Shown: positions 53,740-64,000 of the stretch, piece by piece
How positions within the stretch are numbered: position 1 is the stretch's first letter
Layout: each line of letters starts with the position of its first letter
NCBI GenBank assembly: GCA_943737045.1
Contig: CALSFV010000007.1
Location: 1,141,001 to 1,205,000, forward strand
Length of the DNA stretch: 64,000 nucleotides
Direction: 5' to 3'
DNA from: Parapristionchus giblindavisi
Lineage: Eukaryota; Nematoda; Chromadorea; Rhabditida; Diplogasteridae
Translations under genes and position numbers: made by a program
The notes under the pieces: generated by a model
Told to the model about the DNA's origin: nothing
Database searches by the model: none
The model's input: the letters and a program-made list of their open reading frames with translations, nothing else

Positions 53740-56700
53740 TTAATACTTTGCACTTGTTGATGTATTTATCCTGCCTCGTAGTGTTACTGTGGATACAATT
53801 TGCTTTTCTTTCCGGCATAAAAATACCTTAAAAAATAAATCAATAAATTGATTTACTCAAATATTATTGATTGATATGTACATCTAATAAATGTCTCCTA
53901 ACTGCCGATGAGAATATAATTAGTAGTATTATTGTTGAACTTATTGAGATGAGATTTGTTGGATAATACTGAAATAATGAGAAATTATCGATTCGTTAAC
54001 CACGGTTATGGAAGTGTGGAAGTTAGAATATCCCCTTAAAATAAAAATAAAATATCCACCTACTTAAAGAACTATTTAGCAAATATGTTTCATACTGTTC
54101 CAAGGTTAGTTTACGAACGAGAAAATGCGCGACAACACGTAAGCTCAGGTATTTTTCCCACTGGTCCCCCAGCTCGATCCCCAGTGGGAAAACATCAAAG
54201 ATGCTGAAAGGGGACCACAAGGAAAATTTCTTCCCAGTGGCCCCCTGTCGGCATCTTTGATGTTTCCCCCACTGTTAATCAAGCTGGGGCCCCACTAGGA
54301 AATAAAAACCAGAGAGGGGGAGGATATGGAAGAGGACTTCGGAAGGTGGTGCAAATGATTGTTTATTGCATAGTGGTGCACACTGTCCTTTCCTACAAGC
54401 GTGTCCCCGCGTGTTTATTTACTTCATGCATGATCGAAATTCGGCAAAAGAATATACGATACAAGCAAAAGGAAAAATATAAAATTTACAATATTAAAAA
54501 ATTAAACCGTCGTCGCCCTATGAATCTATTTTACTATTGAACTATCCAGAGTCAAGCAATATTTTTTCTTTTGCATGGCGTTTAGCCGCACTCAGATAGG
54601 CTAAATAATTGATATAACGAAGATATTTTTCAGATTTGTATTCGTAGAAAAATTGCCCAGTGGACATCGGGGGACACACTTGTAGGAAAAGAGAGTGTGC
54701 ACTACTGTTCAAGTATAAGCTATAAAGAGTTATATAGTGTTATTGTTATGCACATTGAAAAATTTCCATATTGATTGCTAGAATCGTGGTTGAATCATCA
54801 GGGGAAGTAGGGGGGGGGATATTTCGGCAACTGGGCAGTACTCAGCTAGTCACGGTCCTAGCACCATGATATTAGGGTGTGTCATAAGTTCGCAAAATTT
54901 TTTCCTGGAATAAAGTTTTCTCATTTACGTGTTGTTCGTGTATCGGGTTCGCACTAGAGTTGGCTATTCGGGGGGTTGCGAGCGCCCGTTTCCCAACGCT
55001 GATGAGTCCATAGTCACGACTCCATAGTAGTGTTGTTAGATGGACTAAATCTTATTCTCGAATAAATTTGCATATTTAGTCCAGACTAAAAATCATTCGA
55101 AACTAAAGTTCTCATTTTAGTCTCGAATAAATGGCTAATTAGCGACTAAATTTGCATTTAGTCTAGACTAATATTTTCGAATTTATTCGAGAACACGTGT
55201 TCATTTGCCATTAGCTTTTGCCTCTTAGTGGTTCAATTCTCTTCTCCTTTGTAATGGAAGGGTTTTCCCTGACCGATGCAGGGAACAGCATGTTTGTTTT
55301 TTTAAATGTTTTCTTTATCTTAAATGTGTTCTGATGTTCTCAGATGGACTTGAATTGAATAGCTCTCCCTTGGAATGGTATCTATTTTTTATTGATTACA
55401 ATTCTTATGTAAAATTAAGGTGGCGTGTAAATAAGTATAAATTCCCTGTCTTGGCCTCGAAAGCTCAAATTCTTTTGTCTTTGAAGCCTACAAGTTCTTG
55501 TGTTGAACGACTTTTCTCTCTCTCAACATTTGTTGCAAATAACTACAAAAGAAACAGGTATTATATTATTTTATATTTTTAATGTTTTTAATGTACCAAA
55601 TCTAGAATGCTACCGGAGAGAATGCAAGACTTGATTGAGATACAGGGAAATGCTAAGCTTGAGATGGATCCTAAGTAAGTAAAATTCTTAACATTTACAC
55701 AGTATTCATGATTCATTGTTCAGTGTCTTGTTCAATGAGTAAGATGAAGTGAGCGAATGGAATGAAGGAATGTTTTTCGAAGAGAGAGACGAAGGAGAGA
55801 AGAAAGTATTGGAAGTGACCGACATGCCCCATGTAGAGATCAACTATCCCAATGAAGAAGATCAGGAAACTTTGTAGTATTCTGTTGTCATGAATAAATT
55901 ATTGAAATTGATGAATTTGTTGCGTTTGCGCACTTTTAGTCTGGACTAAATGCAAATTTATTCTAGACTAAAATTTAGTCTCGACTAAAATGTCATTTTT
56001 AGTCCAGACTAAAAAGACCGGTCGAATAAATATGCAAATTTTATTCGAAGGAAAATATTCGCGGACTATATTCGACTAAACAACACTACTCCATAGTCAA
56101 CCAAGACGAGAAGTACTGCTTCTACAGGAACCTTGCCAACACCCCCGTCTGGGTATCGCCTGGGGAACCAGTGCCGACCTTCGTTCGTCGCGATATGCAC
56201 GGAGAGAAGCTTTTGCTCACCTTCTGGTATTGCAAACCCACGGCCCCGTATACTTGAGGGTCCTGGATAAGGGCCACACGGTGACCGCGACGGACCTCTG
56301 AAAAGAACTGGAGGAGGTGGACAGGAGACTAACTCTGGTCCGACCGCCACGCCTCCAGAAGCAACTTCTCTTCGACAACGCCAGACAACATGTGGCGAAT
56401 GTTACCTCGGCCAAGCTACAGCAGTTGGTTGTTATATCCGAAGTGTGGTGTAGATAGGACGAAGACGTAGTAAGCTATGCAGCTTTATTAGACAGATAGC
56501 GAGTAGACGAGTAGAGAGAGGAATAGGCGAAGTGACTACTAGTCACACGAGGGACTGACTAGAATCAATGGATACTCCAGACATTCTTTGTCATAGACAA
56601 AGAGTGGAGGCATTATATGCAGATCTAATTACATATGAAAATATGCCAATCTAATCACATACATAACACCTCCCCCTTATAATGGGACATCTTACAAAAC

Positions 56701-59700
56701 AATGGGGTAAGAACGAGAAATGATACAATCAATCAAAAGGACCACTTAGTGGTATGTCTTCGTAGTTAACATCATTCTCGGTTATTGTTGCTGCTGCCAG
56801 TTGTCGGCAGGCTTGCTCTGGATTGCGGTAGCTGGTGCAGCTGTCATCGGAAACTGTCGTTATGGCATCATCATCATTGTCATCCATGATGACGTCATCG
56901 CCATTCACAATATCAAGCACACAGAATCCATCTAACATGATCTGCTTAGGCGTCTCCTTACTACAAGAATCAATCCTCCATAATTGACTCCACTGTACTC
57001 TTTCTCTTCGTAGATCACTACTGACCTCGACCATCACTGAATCTCGCCTTCTCACAAGGGAAGTGTAAGAAATATCTTTTAGACCTATTGACGAGAGTAT
57101 TTTTCCTCGATAGCTATAGGCAATATAAGGTCGGAACCAAAAAATCAGCGGCTGGCATGCACTTTCCGATTTTATATAATTAATCAAATTTTGTACTTTC
57201 GAACGCGCTGTTTTCAGGCTGTGTATGCTATGAAATAAGACACCCCTGATAGAGCAATTGACAGAGTAGTGAGAACATGGCGTGGTGTAGTGGTAGCGTG
57301 TTCTCTTCTTGATCATTATGTTGGTGGTTCGAATACACCTATGGACACTTTTCTTTTGCTAATTTTTAAACGTTCCGGACTTGTAATTTTGATCAGAAAA
57401 AAAATGTAAAAATTTTTTCACAATTTTTATGTAGCTGTTGAACTTGAATTTTATCATTTAGGAAAACAAAAAATAAAAGCAACATTTCGTTTACCAGCAT
57501 AGTGATAATTTAATTTTGGGAGAGTTTTGCACGGGGACTTCGGTGGAGTCTCAAAGGTGAATCCAAACCTATCAACGGGCGTAATATTATAATTTTGTCA
57601 TAAACCTGTGGCCATAACTTTGCCGTATTGCAATCGGCTATTCATTAACATTTGGAGCATTTCGTAAATAATCTCACTGATTAATTGTCCCTGTGGACAG
57701 GAAGAAAAAGAAAGTTTGACCAAACACAAGTTATCAAAATGTTATTATTCCGTAGCCGCTTGGTACAGATGAACTCTCCCAAAATTAAATTATCACTATG
57801 CTGGTAAACTAAATGTTGCTTTATTTTTTGTTTTCCTAAATGATAAAATTCAAGTTCAACAGCTACATAAAAATAGTGAAAAAAGATTTTAAATTTTTTT
57901 GATCAAAATTACAAGTCCGGAACGTTTAAAAATTAGCAAAAGAAAATGTCCATAGGTGTATTCGAACCACCCACATAGGGATGAAGAAGAGTACACGCTA
58001 CCACTACACCACGTCGCCATGTTCACATTGCTCTGTCAAGGGCTCTATCAGGAGTGTCTTATTTCATAGCATACACAGCCTGAAAACAACGCGTTCGAAA
58101 GTACAAAATTTGATTAATTATATAAAATCGGAAAGTGCATGCCAGCCGCTGATTTTTTGGTTCCGATCTTATATTGCCTATAGCTATCGAGGAAAAATAC
58201 TCTCGTTAATAGGTCTAAAAGATATTTCTTTCACTTCCCTTGTCAGTACGATCCAACGGACCCATTCAAACTGAGTAGGCACAGAGTACTCCTTGTAGAA
58301 GACCTCATCTCCTGTGTGGAATTTCCTTTCAACAATATCATTCATCCGATCGTTTTGTTTCACCATATCTTCTGTCAGGATATCTCCGATCGGTAGGAGG
58401 TCGACTTCAGCGATCCTCCTCTCACCACAGAAAGCGTCAACCGTAATGAGCTTTCTTGGTTCACTTTCATTTGCCATAGGCGTTCTTCTCTCCTTTATCC
58501 TGAGAGTAGCCTTTGCCTTCGTACATGCTGCTTGACTCTCCTCTGTAGCCTCGGCAAGCATTTCATTGGTCATCTTACTCGTGACCTGCAAGAAGTCCAT
58601 AGTCTTCATACGTGCTGCTTGACTCTCTTCCGTAGCCTCGGCAAACACAGTATAAATCATCCTTACATGATCGATATCATCGGTGGTCATCTTCATTGTG
58701 ACCGTGAAGACCTCATGGAGCATCTTCGCACATGCTGCTTCACTATCTAGTGTGGTCTCAGCCAGCATTCCTTTGATATTCGGCCTGGAGCTCTCGGCAC
58801 AGACTGTCAGGCAGTTGGCTCTGAGCAGTCGGACAACTCGATCTGCTTCCACATCTCATCTGACGGCAGTGAGATGTTAGCTCCGTCATCGATTTGCATG
58901 GCAATCGATTTCTCCTGTAGACTCACATAGATACTGTAGTGGTCGGTACTTGTTCTATCGACACGCATTTGTTTGATCTCCTTCAGATCACCACTACCAT
59001 CCATACACACCTCAGCAAAATCTCCATTCTTGCGACATTGGTTGTAGGTTGTATTCATGTGTCTACCTTGACCGATATCATAGTCTCCTTGTGATGAGAC
59101 AGCCGTACTGTTGCTCAACTTCTCCACTACCATCTGTAGTAGATCTATCCTCTCATTCAGTGGATGAATGAGCTCCCTCAGAGCTTTCATTGTCTCTGAT
59201 TCATGATCTTGTCTGATCTCCTTATTTGGCATTGTATTGACTCATACAATCCAATCACTATCCACACGTATTGATGTAATCGCAATTACACTTGTTGATC
59301 GCAGTCACCAAATCACAATTTGAGCAGAGCCTTCGGCCAGACAAGTGAAACTTTGCTCGCAAGCAATCACACTACACACGCTCGCAAGCTGTGTCGAATG
59401 AATGGATTGACCAGACATTCATTCTCATAGACAAAGGATGGAAATATTATGTATATATAATTAGATATGGAAATTAGGGTATATACACCTCATCCCTCAC
59501 CCACCGTACTCCCCTGACATCTCTTCTCCCGACTGCCATGCCTTCCACAGCCTGCAGTCCTTCCTCACCGGGAAGAAGATCGTTAAGAAGGCCGACCTCG
59601 AGTGCCAGACCAGGTCATAGATTGACTCGCGGCCGAAATGGTTTTGGAAGGATGGCATCCGCAAGCTGGCAGAACGAAGGCAAGAGGTGGTGGATGCCGA

Positions 59701-61722
59701 CGGGGGTAAATTGGCTTCCATCATTGATTGAGGTAAGAAATATATACATTTTATTGTTCTCTTCGAAAAATTTTGCGAACTTATGACACACCCCAATATA
59801 AGATTGAGATATGATAGTGCTACATATCACAATGATACCCATATAACTGTGCTAGGACCCCGACCATGTGAGTTCTTTTTTTGGAATATTCAATGCGTAC
59901 CATAATGGTAGTAAAATATCGCAGATGCGAATGGTTTGTCACCATTATGATAACTGTGATAAATTGAAGCAGTGATTTGGATATTTGAGCCATTCTGAAA
60001 ATGATATTTTTTTTCAATCTTCAAATTTCAAACTCACGAACACCACAATGAGTATTTGACTAGATTCATCTGTTTTTGCTCTATCTAAAAAATCCGAAAT
60101 CAGTTCAAAATTATCTGAAAATGTTATCATAACCTGACAATTATTGTTCTTCTTGAAAATCAATACAGCCAGTACAATGCTGATAATCACGTAAATCATG
60201 TAGAATGTGCAGATTATCGATTTCGAGACCTAAAAATATGTTTAAAATGCAATGAATTTACGCTAGGAGCCCTACAACATTGAAAGTTATGCTTTCCATG
60301 TATAATGCACACTAGAGTTGGCTATTCGGGGGTTGCGGCCCGCAATGATTTTACAGAGCATTGCGGGCCCGCAATGTGGTGTGCGTTATAGCCAACCCTA
60401 ATGCACACTATCTCGTACTTTTCTATTCGTCTTGATTTTGAACGCAGCATTTGGTTTAATATGTACACATCCCCATAAAACTCCTCGTTCTAGCAAAGAT
60501 ATATCGCATCCGCAATCATTATCATTCACTTGGATTGATGACTCAATTTACATTCCTTATGACATAAAACATACCTGCAAGTGTTTGTCTTCTATATCTG
60601 CAATACAGTCCCTTTCAAAAACAAGAGCTCCCCATAGTGGATGAATTGATATCGAGAGTGATATGATACATTGAACAATAAATATTATGGGCAATTTTAC
60701 TCCAGACCAATGCTGAAAACTCATAATTTTGCTTGGTTATTCAATCTTGGCTCGGGTACCTTTTCATTATATTTGGAACTAGTGAATACAACAAATCGAT
60801 GATATTCAATCAAGAAACATCCAATGCAATATCCAATGGCTCCTGCTTCATTTATGATCTTAAATGTAAAAAAACAATGTTCAATGATTTTAAATACATC
60901 GCCCGAAATATTGTGCGTCAATGTTGAATTTCGTGCGTGACAATTGTTACCATTGTTTTCCTCTTTACTTGACCAATATAGTCCGTATAAAATGTAATTG
61001 TGTCTCTCTACCTACTATCTCACTTGTGCGCTCTCTCTAAACATAGAAACACATTGTGGATGTGGCTGGCTACTCTCGTACCAAATAAACAAGTGTCAAT
61101 ATAACCACGGAAAGTTTGGAATGTTTGAAAGCTTGTCAAATTGTGCTCAGAAGAACGATACGCCGAAAAAAAGTCACTTTGAGGTCGATATTGACACCAC
61201 AATAATTCGATGGGATGGGGGAACACATAAACGTAATGAGCTTTTACGAAACTATATATTTTAACTAGTAAGGTCTACTAAAGTTCAGGAATGTAAAATT
61301 TAAAAAAAATTAATTGGGCGAGATAATATTATATTAGAGTGTAAAATTATCATGATATTTCTTTCAGAATGTCCTACCTCAAGTATTCGGTATATTAAGT
61401 CATTTTGAACGCAAAGTGAAAGTATTCCTCCGGTGAATAGATTAGAAATACCATATAGAGCTGAAATCTAAGAGATTCACCCTCCTAACATATTCCTGTG
61501 CTATTTATTCGACCTTTGCTTGTCGAAGCATTGTTTTCATGCATGTGAAATTAAACAAAATAAAATAAATATCACACCTGTAACTTTAAATATGGCAAAG
61601 AAAGAGTTGTGATGATATTTATATTGTGACGTATGAATGATAATAATAATCAATAAATAGATCAAAGATGAGAGAATGAATATGTAAGCAGAAAGAGAAA
61701 TGTAAATATGGAAGAGATTCAT
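53740..61722 (-). CDS. srg-like 7TM chemoreceptor, array copy 6 (intact exons)
   Basis: Nine open exons in phase: start 61720-61722 (MNLFHIYISLSAYIFILSSL), TM2 about 61385-61470 (NLFTGGILSLCVQNDLIYRI), TM3 GYCIGCFLIEYHRFVVF (about 60760-60858), TM4 HWSGVKLPIIFIVQCIISL (about 60575-60714), TM5 MIYVIISIVLAVLIF (shorter second half, KKNNNCQ), third loop IEQKQMNLVKYSLWC, TM6 ISKSLLQFITVIIMVTN (about 59898-59990), TM7 YYPTNLISISSTIILLIIF (about 53880-53970), tail 53740-53827. Most like copy 4 in TM1, TM2 and TM6. The 5.8-kb intron before TM7 holds a mariner with nested LTR, hAT and foldback elements. The upstream conserved block is damaged, so expression may be altered. Confidence 0.8.
54155..54310. 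mobile_element. Small foldback MITE
   Basis: AACATCAAAGATGC is mirrored by GCATCTTTGATGTTTCC, and CCCACTGGTCCCCCAGCTCG by CAAGCTGGGGCCCCACTAGG. The GC-rich palindrome is about 140 bp. In the intron before TM7 of receptor copy 6. Confidence 0.65.
55028..56088 (+). mobile_element. hAT element with C-terminal transposase fragment
   Basis: A perfect 8-bp duplication CTCCATAG (55020-55027 and 56089-56096) and inverted ends TAGTGTTGTTAG / CTAAACAACACTA. Arms are rich in GTCTAGACTAAAA motifs. The frame at 55334-55560 encodes the hAT C-terminal dimerisation region (FPVLASKAQILLSL then TSSCVERLFSLSTFVANNYK), spliced to MLPERMQDLIEIQ at about 55606. The rest of the transposase is missing, so it is a non-autonomous deletion derivative. 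Confidence 0.85.
56430..59484 (-). mobile_element. Degenerate LTR retrotransposon (probably Ty3-like), minus strand
   Basis: The 3' LTR is 56430-56668 (minus strand TGTTATG ... ATATAACA), preceded by a purine tract AAGGGGGAGG. A diverged 5' LTR lies at about 59235-59484; both share CTTTGTCTATGA and AATGTCTGG. Minus-strand frames: 58807-59232 has a decayed zinc-knuckle (CRKNGDFAEVC) and an aspartic-protease-like IDDGANISLPSDEMW, with DDGA where DTGA is expected. 58184-58852 ends with an integrase tail-like HTGDEVFYKEY. The reverse transcriptase is absent. A foldback (57054-58243) interrupts it. Not functional. Confidence 0.65.
57054..58243. mobile_element. Foldback in LTR element, with mirrored tRNA-like sequences
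   Basis: Ends ACAAGGGAAGTG / CACTTCCCTTGT. Each arm of about 300 bp holds the same sequence inverted, including AAAGATATTTCTT and CTATAGCTATCGAGG. In each arm is a tRNA-like stretch: plus 57283-57345 (GGTGTAGTGGTAGCGTG, box B GGTTCGAATACACC) and its mirror at about 57955-58017. Inner pairs (TTAAATTATCACTATGCTGG) also mirror. No gene. Confidence 0.7.
60308..60410. mobile_element. Small palindromic MITE
   Basis: TAGAGTTGGCTATTCGGGGG at the left and TATAGCCAACCCTAAT at the right, with GGCCCGCAATG mirrored by CATTGCGGGCC. A partial copy is at about 54955-54985 and another at about 30582-30612. In an intron of receptor copy 6. Confidence 0.6.
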
Positions 61723-61829
61723 TGGTATGCAAGGTAAATGAAGTGAAAGATTCAGTTTTCATTCGTCAGTTGCATCTATAATTAGATTGTCACACATGGA
61801 GCATTTCATGAATTTATTTTGACATTCCA

Positions 61830-63134
61830 TCCGGTGACTAAATATATCCCCAATACATTTTTACGGACGTGACACACAATTTTCTTGCATTCCATTACAT
61901 AGATGATGTATCAAACACTATAGAAACAGGGTATTTTGAAAGAAACAATAAATTTGTAGCGTTATTTCCCAGTGTCATGTAATGCTCAAAATTCACAAAA
62001 TAAACAAAAAGGCGGGAGAATTTGCAAAAAGTAGAGTGTCACTCAACATTTTTCTTATAATTTTAAATTCTATTCTTAAATTTTCACAATTCTTACATGT
62101 TTGCTAATTACTTTTGAACATTGAACTATTAATATAATTAAAATCGTCCCATTTGTGATAAAACTGTACGGCGTGGACCAGTACACATTGCTCATTTGCC
62201 TTCAGTATCTCAACGATGACAAAAACAAAAGAGTAGGAGAAGCAGAAGAAGAAGTGGAAACCGGACGGAAGACAATCATTTCAGTATACTTGTATTGTAC
62301 CAGGAAGAGGATACGATTACTTGACTGGTTTGAGGATGAGCTAACGAATGGTGGAGACCAATTAATACTTGATTGTAGACTAACTTCATCTATCAACAAA
62401 CTGAAGAGAATTAGGTTGTATCTATTCAACTCTTCGTGTAGATATTTCTTTGCGGGTCAATGGTTCATATTGTATATCAAGGCAAATATCTAATTTAACT
62501 CAGTTCAAAGGTTGCGAAAACAAAGGAAGAGAATAGACCTTGTACAAACTCTCTCACCCAGTATCGTGACTTCTAAACAATGACCGTCACCATTATGACC
62601 GAGTGGTATTCATTATGCCTGACGGTCAATGATTCCATTTGTATTTTGTGTTCCGTGGTCCTTAGCGCTGTTATTCATTTATTCCAATGACAAACAATTA
62701 TCAATAAGTAATTAATCGATAAATATTCATAGTTTAGTAATTAATCGGATACAAACAAGGGTTTGACTATGTACAGTATCTATTGGGTTTACTTGGGGGT
62801 TGGGATACGGTAGTTCAATTGGAGCACAGAGCTAATTCGGACTAGGAATACTGCACGGACAGATGCAAAAGGTCGAATCGGTGTAAAGAATCAAGAAAAA
62901 GGGTATGAAGCTCAGATATAACCCGATTGAAAGTTCAAATAAAGAAATTGGGAGAGAGATTGAGAGAGAAAGACGCCTCAGTTGCGCTATGTTTGATTAT
63001 GTTTCAGTTTGGAATGGGACAACATGTGATACGGTAGGAGAAGATTACGGTAGATATACGGTAGGAATTACGGTAGTGATACGGTAGGAATTACGGTAGT
63101 GATACGGTACGGCAGTGATGCAAAACAAAATCAA
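61830..63134. other. Spacer between receptor array and asparagine synthetase
   Basis: No certain gene. A 112-codon plus-strand frame (62155-62493, with EAEEEVETGRKTII) has no recognised domain and no splice support; it may be chance or a single exon. A small inverted pair TGACCGTCA / TGACGGTCA lies at about 62580-62630. A short ACGGTAG-rich tandem stretch is at 63040-63120 beside the 3' end of the asparagine synthetase gene. Confidence 0.4.
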
Positions 63135-64000
63135 TTATGCTACTACTCCACTATTAAGATTAGTGGAGGCCTTACGCCGCCGACTTTCTTCCTCGGTCAG
63201 TTTTTCATCATCAGAAGTGGACAACATCTTAGCCAGATTCTCCTTCTCTTCGGTCAAATGCCACGCGGCGGTCCTACAACGATTATTCCATGATATTGAT
63301 CGATAACCATATTACGGTAACTCACTTGTAAACCTTAGTGTGCACCACATGTCCGATCTTGTCGAGAGGATAGCACTGCTCAAAAATGGTACGGTACCTG
63401 GAAAAAGTTTAGTCATAGATCTGACCCAATTGAACTCTAGGGTAGTCGTTACCGTACTTACCAATATTCCTCTTTCGTCTCAGGAGCTCTGTCAGGGAAG
63501 AGCTCCAATCGATTTTCGAACTCTTCATCACTCACAATCTTGTTGGCATGATCATGGACGACATCACCGAGATCGATTTTACCTACGAATATTGATTTTG
63601 CTTATACCTCACTATCTCTATCAATATGGCATAGTACGATACTGTGATAAGATATTTGAGAATGGAGCGATACGATTTAATGATGCTATTATGAATTGGA
63701 TGATGTAGAGAATCAAAATTAAAACTAAATAAATAAAATATTAACCGAGAGCCTCAGCGAATCCCTCCTTGCTTCTCCACAGTACTTCTGATGGAAGCCA
63801 CCCCTCAAATGCCGATCGAAGAATGTACTTCTCCAGTTTGCGCTTGATCAGCTTATAGGTGGGAGGAAGACGAGCCACGAGATCGATCATTTTCTGTACA
63901 AGAACATGATTTTGATTTGACTGCGTACACGGCTGAGTATCATGATGACGGAGTATCATACCTTATCCAGGAATGGCACGCGAATCTCGAGGCCATGACA
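63135..64000 (-). CDS. Asparagine synthetase (glutamine-hydrolysing), C-terminal exons, continues beyond window
   Basis: Makes asparagine from aspartate, glutamine and ATP in the cytosol. Five minus-strand exons are in phase: 63962-64000+ (HGLEIRVPFLDK), 63746-63893 (YKLIKRKLEKYILRSAFEGW then EVLWRSKEGFAEALG), 63462-63582 (ending RAPETKEEYW), 63326-63397 (YRTIFEQCYP) and 63135-63273 (tail, TAA at 63135-63137). The LE-RVPFLD, K-ILR-AF and EVLWR-KE-F motifs are diagnostic of the synthetase domain. Introns are 48-160 bp with consensus sites. The last 45 residues are a charged Ser/Glu/Arg-rich extension that is not conserved. No damage seen. The N-terminal glutaminase half lies outside the window. 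Confidence 0.92.

Larger units (their letters stand above)
54872..59796 (+). pseudogene. Mariner element (second family) with nested hAT and LTR elements
   Basis: Inverted ends TTAGGGTGTGTCATAAGTTC and its counterpart GAACTTATGACACACCCCAA, flanked by TA (54870-54871 and 59797-59798); the empty site GATATAAG is in receptor copy 4. Transposase pieces on plus: 56097-56425 (DEKYCFYRNLANTPVWVSPG, then LLFDNARQHVANV) and 59497-59725 (YSPDISSPDCHAF, then RKLAERRQEVVDADGGK). The third catalytic Asp is in SPDC, giving the DD34D mariner pattern. Stops and two large insertions inactivate it. Confidence 0.8.

Noticed and set aside
62155..62493. 112-codon ORF as a gene
   Set aside because: No domain, no splice or promoter support, AT-rich context; kept only as a note in the spacer entry.

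Overview
The window looks like nuclear DNA of a nematode. Introns are mostly about 45-60 bp with TTTTCAG-type acceptors, and there is a tandem array of srg-like seven-transmembrane chemoreceptors, a group known only from nematodes. The DNA is AT-rich and packed with transposable elements (TEs). I could not name the species. All calls come from reading translations, splice phases, terminal repeats and target-site duplications (TSDs) by eye.

Layout. 1-5309 (+): an SLC26/SulP anion transporter with a C-terminal STAS domain; its first exon is not seen. 6482-8271 (+): a multi-exon membrane protein with three PPxY motifs. 8500-61722 (-): six tandem copies of one nine-exon chemoreceptor gene of about 293 codons. 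Copies 1, 3, 4, 5 and 6 have all nine exons open with matching splice phases. Copy 2 is a pseudogene (start ATG now ATA; TM5 and third-loop exons gone). Almost all the rest of this 53 kb is TEs sitting in receptor introns or between copies. 63135-64000 (-): the C-terminal exons of an asparagine synthetase that continues past the window.

The most unusual item is a 7,054-bp Tc1/mariner-type element (15580-22633). It sits at a TA inside the reverse-transcriptase frame of a LINE, which itself sits in the last intron of receptor copy 2. It carries an intron-containing DD34E transposase, a divergently transcribed second gene (possibly BEN-domain), and long inverted arms built from 202-bp tandem units. 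Each unit looks like a 104-nt exon between consensus splice sites, and two unit types alternate to give a 404-bp higher-order repeat.

A second unusual insertion (30815-36704) has perfect 19-bp terminal repeats and a CTG target duplication (PIF/Harbinger-like). It carries a broken internal fragment of a DNA topoisomerase II gene and lies in the last intron of receptor copy 4. Other mobile DNA: a LINE with both ORFs open, plus a near-identical 3' copy; a Penelope-like fragment; two mariner families; hAT elements with 8-bp duplications; a degenerate LTR retrotransposon; TTAA-flanked MITEs; and several large foldbacks. Nesting reaches four levels (receptor intron > mariner > MITE > LINE). Several foldbacks or MITEs contain tRNA-like box A/B sequences.
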